Source: Girardinichthys multiradiatus (taxonomy: Eukaryota; Chordata; Actinopteri; Cyprinodontiformes; Goodeidae). Taken from it: 64,000 bases of DNA. Of the stretch, positions 44,403 to 55,345 are shown in pieces. The DNA lies in assembly GCF_021462225.1 (NCBI RefSeq), contig NC_061799.1:46983914-47047913 (forward strand). Reading direction: 5' to 3'. Each line of letters begins with the position of its first letter. Within the stretch, counting starts at the first letter, position 1. A program made the translations under genes and the position numbers. Under the pieces are notes generated by a model. The model made no database searches. It was not told the DNA's origin and saw only the letters and a program-made list of their open reading frames with translations.

Positions 44403-44534
44403 TAGGGCCTTATAGGTCGACAATAACACTTTAAAATTAATTCTAAAACGAACGGGGTGCCAGTGAAGGGAAGCAAGCACTGGTGAGATTTGTTCCCGCT
44501 TTTATGTTCGTGTTAAGAGACGAGCTGCAGCCAA
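44403..44534 (-). mobile_element. L2/CR1-group LINE fragment
   Basis: Matches 6466-6597 of the left block; the 3' part of the element is missing here. Confidence 0.75.
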
Positions 44535-44639
44535 TAATTGGTATACCTTCAAACAACCATTTGCAATGCAAGATCAGATAAAAGATTAATTTAAAAAAAT
44601 AATATTTTAAAGAATGATTTACTGAATAAAACCAGCCTT

Positions 44640-45775
44640 GTGGATGACTAATTATCAATGGTGTTTAATTAGCTGTCTTTATTTAGTAAAATAATATTTA
44701 AGAAAATATTATTTTGAATAAGAGCCAAACCTTTCTGGATAAATGAGTCTTAATAGTGTTTTATTAGCTCTCACATTTAGTAAAATAATATTTAGGGATA
44801 TATTATTTTGCTAAATTGGAAAATAACTTTCTGGATAAATGATTCTTAATAGACTCAGAAGATGGTGGCGAGTCACATGTTTAGCCTTAGCCGTTAGCGG
44901 TTGGAGCTAACAGGAAGCTTTATACCACTCCTTTAAAGTCAAACATGTTCCTTTTAGAAACCATCAATAAAAGGATCAAAATGAATTAGCGTTGATGGCG
45001 CGTTATGGCTGATCTGTGTTTCAAACCACCCTTTAAATAAAGTTTGTTTTAATTTTAAAAAAACAACACAGAACACATCATTAGCTGAGCAGCTAGTTTG
45101 CTAACACTTAGATAGCTAAGTTTTCCCAACACAGACAAAAGCAAATGTCCTGAAACAAACATTATTTAGATTATTTCACTCTAAACAAATTTCTCTGGCC
45201 AAAACACCACCTCTTACACGAAACATGCTGAGGAAAAGGTTTCCGGGCGACAGGTTGAGAGAAGCAAAGCTGTCTGGTCATCCACGTGTGGACTGAACCG
45301 TATAACAAAGGCACGTTGCGGCTACTTCAGTGGCCGGGGTGTAGCGGGGTAGCTCTTGCTACCTGTACGTGCACGCAGGAACAGTGCGATGCTGTGGTCC
45401 CGATGTTCGCTTCTTAAGGCCGTGCAGGAATATCTGCTTTAATTAGGGCTGCTTCTGGAGGCCTCAGAAGAAAAGTCAAGCCACGCTTGTCTTATTACAC
45501 CCTTTTTATGAATGAATGCTGGATCCATGAACAGCAAATCATTACTAAACGTTTTTGCATTCGATCGGCGTGATTGTAGTTCCTTTAATTCAGGGATTCT
45601 GTAAAGTACAAACCTTTCTCAGTCACGGTTTTCACGGCCATCTGCTGACGAGTGGTTTGGTCCCTCCATTGATCGCTGTTCCGCAGCCGGAATGATACCG
45701 AGCAGGGGGGGGGAACTTGCCCTTGGGTCAGAGTTTCCGGCTCTGACTCCTCCTCTTCCTGGGCTGTTAGGAATA
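44640..45775 (-). repeat. Dispersed repeat R-A, copy 2 (longest)
   Basis: In reverse it starts CAGCCCAGGAAGAGGAGG at 45767 and runs through GTAAGAGGTGGTGTTTTGGC and TAACGCGCCATCAACGC. It ends in an AT-rich part around 44640-44850 that also occurs at 53100-53330. Confidence 0.65.
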
Positions 45776-47259
45776 GGTTAGTATGATGTTGAAAGGTGCA
45801 GAGATTCATACAGGTCTTTGTGTAAAGTTCAGAGTCCATGTTCATCCATTTTTCACTTCATGGCTGGGATCTCAACAACCGTATGGTTTAGTTCTCACTC
45901 TGTGTACCAACAGAAATGACCAAAAGCAGCTGTTTGTTAGTGCTGGTTTATGTTGCAAATACTTGGGTTTGTGTGCGTCTGTTTAAACTTTAAAGGGCAG
46001 CCAGAAACCCTATTTGTTTGTAACCACTAGACGCTGCTACCAGTGAAGAAAGTGAAGAAACAAACAGAGGAAAACCTGCGCTGATCAACAGTATCTTGAA
46101 CAGCTTAAGGCGGTGGATGGAAGTCTTATTGAGTGCTTCTGATGCTAGCTTTACATATCTTTAAAATACTATTTAAAATATCTGATTTAAAGCTTGAAAT
46201 GTTGTCTTCTTCTGGTATAAGATGCCTCATTTTCACCAAAACTTGGTGGACGTTTTAATGCTGTATCTGATCATCCTTTTGTTCATTATCTACACATGTC
46301 CATTCTGCCTCGTAATAAACTTTGGGTTCTGTTATAACAGGGCATGATGTGTAGGACACAGGGTCCGTGGTTTGATGGGTCGACTTGTTTAATGTCACAA
46401 GATAAAGTGAGCCTAATGGAGGGGGGGCTGAAAGGGGCTTCTTTTAACATCTCTATAAACAGCCTAAATGGAGGCTTTCTCCTCAGCACAGAGGACCTAC
46501 ATCTGAAGGAATGTGACTCTCAAACAGGTAAGAAGGTCTATGTCTAGAGCTTATTGTGGCTCTATCCAACACAACTCTCCAGGAACCAAACTACAGAGTG
46601 AAAACCATCCAGAATCCAGCTCGTTTTTGTTTTTCCGTTCATTAACCGGAGAGATAAAATCATTCGTCTCTGCTGTTTCTGCAGTGGTTGGTCTTCAGAC
46701 TGACACCAGATCAGATAGCTTTGATGTGGGAGCTGGACACATTTGCTTAAAATGCTTTAATAAAAGACATTGGTGCATCTGGTTTGCTTTTTTCTATACA
46801 GCAAAATGTTCAGACAGGTCCGATAGACTGACACACCGGTAGCAGAATCTCACAAAAAGCAGAAAACCTTTTGTTTCAGCACTGAGGTTCTTACTGTATA
46901 TACAAATAAAAAAAATAATTGTTCTGTTTTTTAGTTCTCTGTGTTAAAGACATAAAATACAAAACAGTTTGGTTGAGGTGGAGATTTGCAGGAATGAAAA
47001 CTGGATGAGATAAAATTACAAATGATCTCCTCATATTTTCCTGACATCTTGTCTCTGTTCTCATCCTCTAAGATCTCGGTGGTGCATCTGAAACACAGAT
47101 TAAAACATTACAGACAGTTTAATCAGGACCTAACCAGAACCAGCTTGTGATGCGGATCCCACCATCAAGACTTAATCATTGTGTTCCACTTGGTTCTGAA
47201 CTGGGAATAGTTCAGTTTTCTGTTTAAGTCTGAATTTTCAGTTCTTCATCATATACTGT
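45776..47259. other. Intergenic DNA upstream of V9
   Basis: No gene or transposon recognised. Open frames at 46344-46547 and 46513-46842 lack any recognisable domain. Confidence 0.45.
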
Positions 47260-47380
47260 AGATGAGGAGGAAGAGGAGCTGAGAGATTCAGGGAGGAGCT
47301 GAGATGTTACTGAACTCTAGAAGAGACACAAACTTCCTCATTCAACACAGTTCAACACACAAACATCTACTCTGCTCAAC
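47260..47380 (+). promoter_or_regulatory. Conserved upstream region of V9
   Basis: Nearly identical to 9820-9945 before V2: GAGGAGGAAGAGGAGCTGAG, GAACTCTAGAAGAGAC and ACATCTACTCTGCTCAACAT. Confidence 0.65.
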
Positions 47381-47797
47381 ATGCTGTCTTTGCTCACATC
47401 TGGATTTATTCTGCTGGTTCTGCTCATTAGAACAGGTTTGTTGGAGCCTTTGAAGAGAAATGTGATTTTACTTTTAGTTTGTTCCTAACATATTTCTGTT
47501 TTTTCTTCCTTCAGATGTAAACTGTCAACAACTCACCGCACTGAAGACCAAAGAGTCCAATTTAGAGGGCGGATCTGTTACTCTGTCCTGCAGTTACACC
47601 AAAGGTTCTGTGGAGTATTTGTTCTGGTATCGACAAAATCCAGGAAAACCTCCAGAGTTCCGGAAGTCTCACTCACCTTTCAGTGGAGCAGAAAATCTGG
47701 ACGGACTGAAATTTGAAGGAAACCAAGAGGAGATGAAGATGACCATTTCCTCTGCTGCAGTGACAGATTCTGCTGTGTACTACTGTGCTGTGAGGCC
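47381..47797 (+). CDS. TRAV: TCR alpha/delta V segment V9, CAVR group
   Basis: Exon 1 (47381-47435) encodes MLSLLTSGFILLVLLIRT, followed by GTTTGT. Exon 2 (47515-47797) follows TCCTTCAG in phase 1: VNCQQLTALKTKESNLEGG. The first cysteine is present (SVTLSCSYTK), FR2 is LFWYRQNPGKPPEF, and FR3 is [24 protein letters not shown]2/FR3 is shorter than in V6. This is the member of the V2/V6/V9 subgroup that keeps both cysteines. It lies inside the right-hand duplicated block, in the 3.9 kb that the left-hand block lacks. Confidence 0.95.
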
Positions 47798-47835
47798 CAC
47801 AGTGACAGGAAACACCAGAACTCTGTACAAGAACC
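47798..47835 (+). promoter_or_regulatory. RSS of V9 (22-bp spacer)
   Basis: Heptamer CACAGTG at 47798-47804, nonamer ACAAGAACC at 47827-47835; spacer identical to that of V2. Confidence 0.95.
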
Positions 47836-47853
47836 TGCAATACTCCACAACAT

Positions 47854-47865
47854 CCACTAGAGGGC
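47854..47865 (+). promoter_or_regulatory. CTCF-like core after V9 RSS
   Basis: CCACTAGAGGGC, exact fit, 18-bp gap from the nonamer. Confidence 0.6.
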
Positions 47866-48097
47866 CTCACACACTCATTGTTTTTCATTGTATTTCTTCC
47901 CTAAATGTCAATCATGCTTGTTTGCTCACAAACAGTATACAATGTTAGGTTAGATATGTTGGGGTATTTTTCAAAGGAATAAGCTGTAACTCTCTATTTT
48001 GTTAAATTTTTTAAATTCATAAAACATTCTTCTGGGAGATTTAATTAAAAGTTTTCTTCACACATAATATTTTATGTACAATAAGTTTTATATATAA

Positions 48098-49301
48098 TAA
48101 GTTGCCACCTGGATTTAACCAAGCAAACAGGTACGAGTCTCCCATTGGATCATTACTGCATGGGCGATTATGTTTCAGCTGGCAACAAGTTATTTAACCC
48201 CAACAGGTGCAATGAGTTGCTTCATGTTGAAATACTCATCCTGTGGTCATAGAAAAGATATCAGTCTGTTTCAGAAGGGTCAAATCATCAGCATGCATCA
48301 AGCAGAGAAAACATCTAAGGAGATTGCAGAAACTACCAAAATTGGGTTGAGAACTGTCTAACACATTATTAAAAACTGGAAGGATAGCGGGGACCCATCG
48401 TCTTCAAGGAAGAAATGTGGCCGGAAAGAAATCCTGAATGATTGTGATCGGCGATCTCTTAAACGTTTGATGAAATCAAATCGAAGAAAAACAACAGTAG
48501 AACTCTGTTTAATAGTGAAAGTAAGAACATTTCCACAGGCCCAATGTGATGGAAACTCAAGGGATTGGGACTGAACAGCTGTGTAGCCTTAAGAAAACCA
48601 CTAATCAGTGAGGCTAACTGAAAAAAAAAGGCTTTAATTTGCTAGGGAGCATAAAGATTGGACTCTGGAGCAATGGAAGAAGGTCATATGGTCTGATGAG
48701 TCAAGATTTAATCTGTTCCAGAGTGATGGGCCATCAGGGTAAGAAGAGAGGCAGGTGACGTGATTCACCCATCATGCCTAGTGCCTAATATATAAGCCTG
48801 TGGGGTCAGTGCTATGATCTGGGCTTGCTGCAGGTGGTCAGGTCTGGGTTCAACAACAGTATGTGTTCAAAGAATGAGGTCAGCTGACTACCTGAATATA
48901 CTGAATGACCAGGTTATTCCATCAATGGATTTTTTCTTCCCTGATGGTACGGGCATATTCCAAGATGACAATGCCAGGATTCATTAGGCTCTAATTGTGA
49001 AAGAGAGGATCAAGGAGAATGAGACATCGTTCTCACACGTAGATTGGCCACCACTGAGTCCAGACCTTAACCCCCTTGAGAACCTTTGGGATGGGCTGCA
49101 GAGAAGGCTTTGACTCTACCATCATCAAGATCTTGGTGAAAAATGAATGCAACACTGGGTGGAAATAAATTTTGTGACATTGCAGAAGCTTATCGAAACA
49201 AAGCCACAGCGAATGGAGCCGTAATCAAAGATAAAGGTGGTCCAACGAAATATTAGTGTTTAACGTTTTTTTTTTGGTTGTCCTTTTTTTTTCGCCAGGT
49301 A
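48098..49301 (+). mobile_element. Tc1 element, degenerate, 5' part present
   Basis: Frame 48170-48361 shows the DNA-binding start of a Tc1 transposase: DISLFQKGQIISMHQAEKTS, KEIAETTKIGLRTV, then stop. The remainder matches 6616-7486 and is full of stops. The right end CCAGGTAGTG plus TA is at 49296-49303. Confidence 0.85.
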
Positions 49302-50369
49302 GTGTATATTAAGTTTTTGGTATTTGACTGGGTCAACATTAAAGGAAATTGCTGTGGTTTATGGGTGAAGAGGTTGTCAGCCCCGGAGTCACTGTAGGAC
49401 CCCATTGGGGACCCAAGAGGACAGTTTGAAATATGGCATTAAATGTTTCTCATAAATAGAAGGATGTTGAGGTCCGCTCGCTAGAAAAGGGAAAGTATCT
49501 TGACTCCAATCTTATGGTATCGTTTTTTTCTTCCTCTTTCACACATAAGAGGGTCTAAAGTTTAGAGTAGTCTTTAGTAATGAAAAACCCACCAACTCTA
49601 GTAAGCCTGATTGGTATTACTGCCCACTTGACAAATGTAGAATTTGGTGTTGGACCGGTTGGTGTGAACTGCCAGGCCTTTTAAAATTAGCTAATTAACC
49701 ACAAACTGGTTAAATTTGACTGTGATGTATAATCTCTGGTCAAATAAGTAAGCTGACTTACCATGGCACCCCTGGATGGGCTACTCTTAAAGGGCAGCAA
49801 GCAAATCCTGACCCCTTTTTCTTAAACAGTTTGGAGAAGATATTCCAGAAACCAACTTTAAGCCACCTGTTTAGGCTACATGACCTCAGTAAACAGAATT
49901 TAAACATTTTTCTCATATGGTCAGAAAGACTAAGCGAGCCTAAGATTTACTGCACATAGGGGCGGATCTTCAAAAGGTTTGCATGTATAAAAACACTTGC
50001 AAACTTGTTTGCGTGGACAAAGCTAATCTACAAACCAGCTGCAAATTGAATTGCGTGTGTAAAATTCACTTAACATTGAGCAAGAACATTTTAGCATTTG
50101 CCTTCATGAATGCAAAACATAAGAGAATGATCCAAACTAGCAATTTTATGGGAGGAGGAAATGCAAATGTAATCCTTTACCATCTGCAGTGTGATTTATC
50201 AGCCTGCAGGTGATAAACGGATTGAGGTTGTTGTTTTAGCTTCTATATTCAGTACTTCTGAAAGGCAGGTGCTAATCTTCACGCAAAATGTTGTGCCATG
50301 TTATTTAACAAACTAGACTGAACATTAATAGCCACCAGAGACCAGAAAACCATCATGGAGCCGAAGGAA
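48432..50369. repeat. Right-hand part of the large duplicated block
   Basis: Collinear with 6616-8560 (offset near 41.8 kb), covering the Tc1 remainder and the non-coding DNA after it. Differences are scattered point changes and short indels, for example at 49810 and 49945. Confidence 0.9.
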
Positions 50370-51230
50370 CATTGAAGGAAATCAAATAAACAACAATTTG
50401 GTCCTATGTGCTTCTTGTACGCAGGACATGTGTGTATGTGTTGGCGGAAGTAACTGTTTAAAGCTATATTTCTGTCATGATTTGAGATAGTTATATAAAT
50501 GCATTATACTTTTATTATTAATATTAAAATGATTTGTATTATTATTATAGTTCTCATTATTATTACCTCAAACTCCATGGTTTAAAACTTCATTTTTCTT
50601 TCTGCTCTGCTCTCCAACACTCTCCATGGTGACAGCCAGTAGCACACGCAGTTTCCTCATTTAGGGCAGTCTGCACCTCTTTTGCACCTGTTATCCATTG
50701 CATACCCAGTCTTTGTAGATCACACGCAACAAGCAATTTAGAGCTACTTATTAGGAATCATTGAAGGTCTTCCAGCCTATTTCAACTTGATTTCTGCAAT
50801 GGTGCTGTCCATGGTGCTGAAGGGTCAGTTTGTTTGTGTGTTGGTGTCCTGTCTTGTATTGAGGCATACCATGGTTGTTTACATATGCCAGGAAACATTT
50901 GCTCTACAAAACATATATCTAAATGAAATTCCAATTGCGTGACTGAGTTCATTAAATCAAGACTGGATTCAGCATCAAAGAAGGTGTGGGAGAAGAAAGT
51001 TTAATAATTTAAAAATGATGAAGGGACAACTGGTTTCCTCACAAAGCCGACGCGGGGGACCTTTTATTCAGAACACATCTCTGTATACATCTTCATACAA
51101 ATTCCCTTACATGAGTTGAGATATATATACAACAGTCATATCATTGTTGTGTATGTGAGACTTTTTGACCAATCAGATGTACCCTTTCAGTTATGCACAC
51201 TTTGGCAGCATGGTCAAAAGACTCTTAATT
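50370..51230. other. Intergenic DNA
   Basis: No gene seen. 50995-51120 contains a sequence ending TTTATTCAGAACACATC that could be part of an LTR, but no boundaries were found. Confidence 0.35.
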
Positions 51231-51315
51231 CAATTCAATTCAATTCAAAAATACTTTATTAATCCCAAAGGAAAATTAGATGTTGTTGTAGCTCATATTA
51301 TGAAGGTTTCCTCAA
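51231..51315 (-). mobile_element. Solo 3' end of a LINE
   Basis: The (AATTC)n followed by AAAAATACTTTATTAATCCC and GCTCATATTATGAAGG matches the 3' ends of the LINEs at 42538 and 57336. Only about 85 bp remain. Confidence 0.85.
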
Positions 51316-51449
51316 AGGTTTCTTAGCAGTGCTTGCAGGAATAAACAAGAATAAACTCATATCTGGAAGATACCAAGACCGGTCTGCTACATGACCCACA
51401 CAAAAGTAGGTCATCAGTGAAGTACGGGAGCAGCAGTCAACAGGCCACA

Positions 51450-51750
51450 AAAAGGCACAGAGCAAGACGTGGGGCACCAGGCCTCCCGATCCAGCCACAC
51501 TGCTTTCCTCCCTGCGCAGGCCAAGCCCAGTACCCCTAGCAGAAAGACCTCCCAGCACCAATCAGACCTCCCAAATCCACCAACCCACTGGGCAGCCATC
51601 AGCCCACTGCTGCAGCCTGAACTGGAAATGACCAGGATAGGGAGGGTATTTTACCATTCCCATTGGGTGAGTTAGCCCCTGGGACATCAGGAGGGCAGGA
51701 TACCCACCAGAGCCTTGCATAGCCCCTTTTAAGCTAGTGGTTGACAGAAC
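51450..51750 (+). repeat. C-rich repeat
   Basis: GGGCAGCCATCAGCCCACTG and GGAAATGACCAGGATAGGGA resemble 62785-62830 and the 12440 repeat in composition and some words. No coding domain. Confidence 0.45.
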
Positions 51751-51865
51751 AAGAAAGTTGAGAGCACTGATAGAGGTGAACCTTGGCACTAGGCCATTAA
51801 ATGACAGTAGTTGACTATGAAGTACTTATTGTTTTATATTGTTTACTGTTGTTTTACTGTTTACT

Positions 51866-52107
51866 AAAACCAGCCGCCACAGAGACAGTTTCTTCCCCCA
51901 GGCTGTTTCTCTGATGAACATTTGATAGAGAACCAAACAACTGCATACTGAATTTGCAAATGCACCTTTGTATATATGAATATTTAAGGACATAAAGATA
52001 CATTCATAAATATATTTAAAATATATTTAAAAACCCAGAGAGCAAAGTGTACCAGAGTCAAATTTCTTGTTTGTATGTACGAACCTGGTAATAAAGCTGA
52101 TTCTGAT
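51866..52107 (+). mobile_element. Rex1/CR1-group LINE 3' end
   Basis: CCGCCACAGAGACAGTTTCT through GGTAATAAAGCTGATTCTGA is the 3' untranslated end of the family at 18504-20115, in plus orientation and 5'-truncated. Confidence 0.8.
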
Positions 52108-52494
52108 ATTATTTCTCTCTCTCTGTGCTGAAGACTAAAACAAGCTTTGGGACAACTCATACATTTCAGTGTTGGGATCCAGCCATGGATTTCAACATTA
52201 AACTCCCGAACAGACTTTTCGAACTTTCAAAATAAATTGCATTTAACTGACTTCCAGCAACTGAGGAAAGGGGGGTAGCAGCAGACTTCCCATGATGCCA
52301 CTGTCTGAATAAGAGCACCCCTTCTCCAACAAGCCGACCTCTTTCCACTGCTCCTCTGCGGGACCAGGATTGGGAAGGCCCAGTGCGCTGATGTCTCTTT
52401 GCTGGCAAAAAAGACAAACTCTTCAACTGGATCCAAGAGGGTCATAAGATCACGTGATTATATGCACCAGTTAAATACGAGTGAATAACTGTTT
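52108..52494. other. Intergenic DNA
   Basis: No gene seen. Confidence 0.4.
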
Positions 52495-53340
52495 GTGTAT
52501 CCGGTAGATTCATTCATGAACGGGGTGATTAAGGTATAAGCCTGGCTTGACTTTCTCTCTGAGATCTACAGAAGCAAACGGTGTTCCAGAAAAGTCCCTG
52601 CAGAGGAGACTGTCTCCCAGTCTGGAAGGGAGACAGCAGAGACCGCATCACTGTGTTAACGTGCAGTGTGGTTGGTGGAAAGAACGGGCCGTCTTTCATT
52701 CACAGCTACGGAGGTTAGCTAGAGCTAACCGTTTGTTGACTGTGGACGTTTCTTCAAACTTCTTCGTCTTGGACAACATTTCCTCACCACAGTTCATGAG
52801 ATTAAGTGTTTGGGCAGAGAAATAGAAGGATTTACATTGAAATGATCTAAACGTTTTTCATTTTATGAAGTTTGGTTTTGTTTGTGTTGAACTCAGCTAT
52901 CTTGGTGCTAGCAAACTATCTGCAGCACACGTGTTCAGGTTGTGTTCTTTGTGTGTTTTAAAGTTAAGACAAACTTTACTTGAAGGGTGATTTTAAACAG
53001 AATATTGATCATAACGCGCTGTCCGCGTTTATTCATTTTAACCCTTTTATTGACCCTGGTATTTTAAAAATATGTGTTTGATTCTGGTGCTAAAGAGTAT
53101 TTAACAGAAAGGTTGTTAGATTTCAATCCAGTAAATAATAGTCCCTAAACATCATTTTACTAAATCTGATAACTAAGTAAACACCATTAAGCCCCATTTC
53201 TCCAGAAAGATTTGGCTCTTTTCCAAAATATTTCCTTAAATATTTTACTATTTCCTTAATAATATTTCTTTAAATATTATTTCAATAAATAAAGGCAACT
53301 AATTAGACACCATTGAGAATTGGTCATCCAGAAGGTTGGT
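52495..53340 (+). repeat. Dispersed repeat R-A, copy 3
   Basis: GCTTGACTTTCTCTCTGAGA, AAGTGTTTGGGCAGAGAAAT, CATAACGCGCTGTCCGCG and the AT-rich end match the reversed copy at 44640-45775. Confidence 0.65.
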
Positions 53341-53387
53341 TTTATTCAGCAGATCTTTCTTTAAAATATTATTTCAGTCAGTCAGTC

Positions 53388-53530
53388 ATTTTCTACCACT
53401 TATTCCATAGTGGGTCGCGGGGGAGCTGGTGTCTATCTCCAGCAGTCTAAGGGCGAGAGGCGGGGTTCACCCTGGACAGATCACCAGTCCATCGCAGGGC
53501 AACACACAAACAACTAAGCACACACTCATA
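53388..53530 (+). repeat. Common fish repeat (TGGGTCGCGGGGGAGCTGG type)
   Basis: GTGGGTCGCGGGGGAGCTGG, GGCGGGGTTCACCCTGGACA and AGTCCATCGCAGGGCAACAC form a repeat I recognise as very abundant in fish genomes; the class is uncertain. Confidence 0.65.
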
Positions 53531-54554
53531 CATTTGAGTTCTGTGTTTAGCAAATGTTCCAACATTTCTAGAGCGAGTCAAAAATTCTGGTTTTGCTCCT
53601 TTTTGACTTGGAACAAAACGAGATCAGTTGATGCAATCAGATGAACAGACTTTGTTTTTTTATTCATTCCAATTTTTCTAATTTAGTCTCTTTTCATTTT
53701 ACTTTTTGAAACTTAAAACTTTAAAAATAGAAAGGACTGCTTTATTCTTTTTATATGATCAGAGCTCAGAAGATATTTTCCACAGTTTTTCACAGACCAG
53801 GTCTTCTCAGGTGTTCTCAGGTGGACAAATAAACTGAGGCTCTGAAGAAACATATGAGCTCATGTTCAACAATCACCTGTGTTGTTTCACTGGATCAGTA
53901 AAATTAAGACTTTGTGAAACTTGAACTCAGATTTTCAAGACTGTGAGTTCTAGATTCCCCTGATTGATTTACATCAGTTTTTAATTCTGGAGTAATTCCT
54001 TAAATGTTCCACTTATATATCTTCCTTTTGTCTCTTTGACGTCGTCACATATCAGAACAAGCCAACATCTGATTGTCTTTCAGACAGTAACAACAGCTGA
54101 ACCTGGTATACTTGAAGACAACCACAGAGAAAATGTACATGTTGAATCATTTCTTGATCTCTAACTCATCTGTTGGGATCATAATATTCATATCAATATT
54201 CATAAGGTCGTTCTTTGTGTGTCTGTTTAGTGACAAACTGTAGCTGGACTCTAAATGTTCTTACTGGACCCTAACGTTCTTATTCATGAATCCCTTGGAG
54301 GACAAATGTGAGAAAAGTCTTTCTGATTGTTGATCCAACAGCTGCAGAGTTCCCTGCAGATCCTGGACTGTAATTCTGACCTTCTTTTATCATCAGACAC
54401 TCTAAGTTTGGACTGGTTCTACTGGGACGGCCCGTCATCAGACTGTATAGAACCAGAGCTCAGCCAGAGGAGGAGCTCTACTCTAAGAGGTTTTGTGTTG
54501 GAGCTGAAGAGCTGCTGTGTTCTCTCTGTTCTTCAGTTAGTACGAGTGAAAATA
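53531..54554. other. Intergenic DNA upstream of V10
   Basis: No gene seen. The frame at 54327-54662 runs into the V10 leader by chance and is not supported. Confidence 0.5.
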
Positions 54555-55034
54555 ATGTTCCTGCTTTTCTTCTGGATGATGATGATCATCTCCTTTCAAC
54601 CAGGTAAGTCATCTGAACATGCAGGCAGGTGGAAAAGGAGACGTAGACATGAAAACATTTAGAGCTTTCAATGTGTTCACTTCTAGAAGAATAAACTGAG
54701 ATTAAAGACACAGAACTCAAATCCAGATGTTCTGCTGATGTCCATCTTTGTTGTTTTCAGGATCCTCTGAGGATTTACTGACATCATTTAAAGATGTTCT
54801 TCTGGGTTTGGAAGGAGACACTGTGACTCTGTCCTGCAACTATTCAGGAACCACACAGATGCTGTTCTGGTACCAACAGATGTCCAGTTCATCTCCACAG
54901 CTGGTCACCTCAGGAAATTCAGACACAACAGGAAGGTTGTCTTTGAAACATGAAAAACCAACAAAGAAGTTTCATCTGCTGATCTCCTCTGCTGCATTGA
55001 CAGATTCTGCTGTGTACTACTGTGCTGTGAGGCC
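54555..55034 (+). CDS. TRAV: TCR alpha/delta V segment V10, CAVR group
   Basis: Exon 1 (54555-54603) encodes MFLLFFWMMMIISFQP and is followed by the consensus donor GTAAGT. Exon 2 (54761-55034) starts after GTTTTCAG in phase 1: SSEDLLTSFKDVLLGLEGD. The first cysteine is in TVTLSCNYSG, FR2 is MLFWYQQMSSSSPQLVT, CDR2 is very short (SGNSDTT), and FR3 is [21 protein letters not shown]. It is intact. The fragment at 9555 is a broken relative. Its downstream flank is the same block as after V2 and V6, although its leader and 5' side differ from theirs, so the exchange point lies within or near the V exon. Confidence 0.95.
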
Positions 55035-55072
55035 CACAGTGACAGGAAACACCAGAACTCTGTACAAAAACC
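55035..55072 (+). promoter_or_regulatory. RSS of V10, consensus nonamer
   Basis: Heptamer CACAGTG at 55035-55041, 22-bp spacer, nonamer ACAAAAACC at 55064-55072. This is the only intact V here with the perfect consensus nonamer. Confidence 0.95.
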
Positions 55073-55090
55073 TGCAGTACTCCACATCAT

Positions 55091-55102
55091 CCACTAGAGG
55101 GC
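55091..55102 (+). promoter_or_regulatory. CTCF-like core after V10 RSS
   Basis: CCACTAGAGGGC, exact fit, 18-bp gap from the nonamer. Confidence 0.6.
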
Positions 55103-55345
55103 CTCACACACTGTTAAACCACTGATTGTTGAGTCTTTGGACTGATGACAAAGACAACAGAGACATGAAGCAGTAAAGATCAGAGACAGAGCTGCTGTGG
55201 AAGCAGAAAACTCTGTGATTGGTTGAGTTGAAGTGGCCCCGCCCACTGAACTTCAGCTCCTCCAATGACATTATTTCTTCCTCCTTCTACTACAGTGGAA
55301 GAACATTGTTCATCTGCTGTGTGTGGCTTTAAGAGCTCCAGAGAC

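Noticed and set aside
54327..54662. Open frame running into the V10 leader
   Set aside because: The V10 leader ATG at 54555 has a proper donor site and phase; the longer frame is chance.
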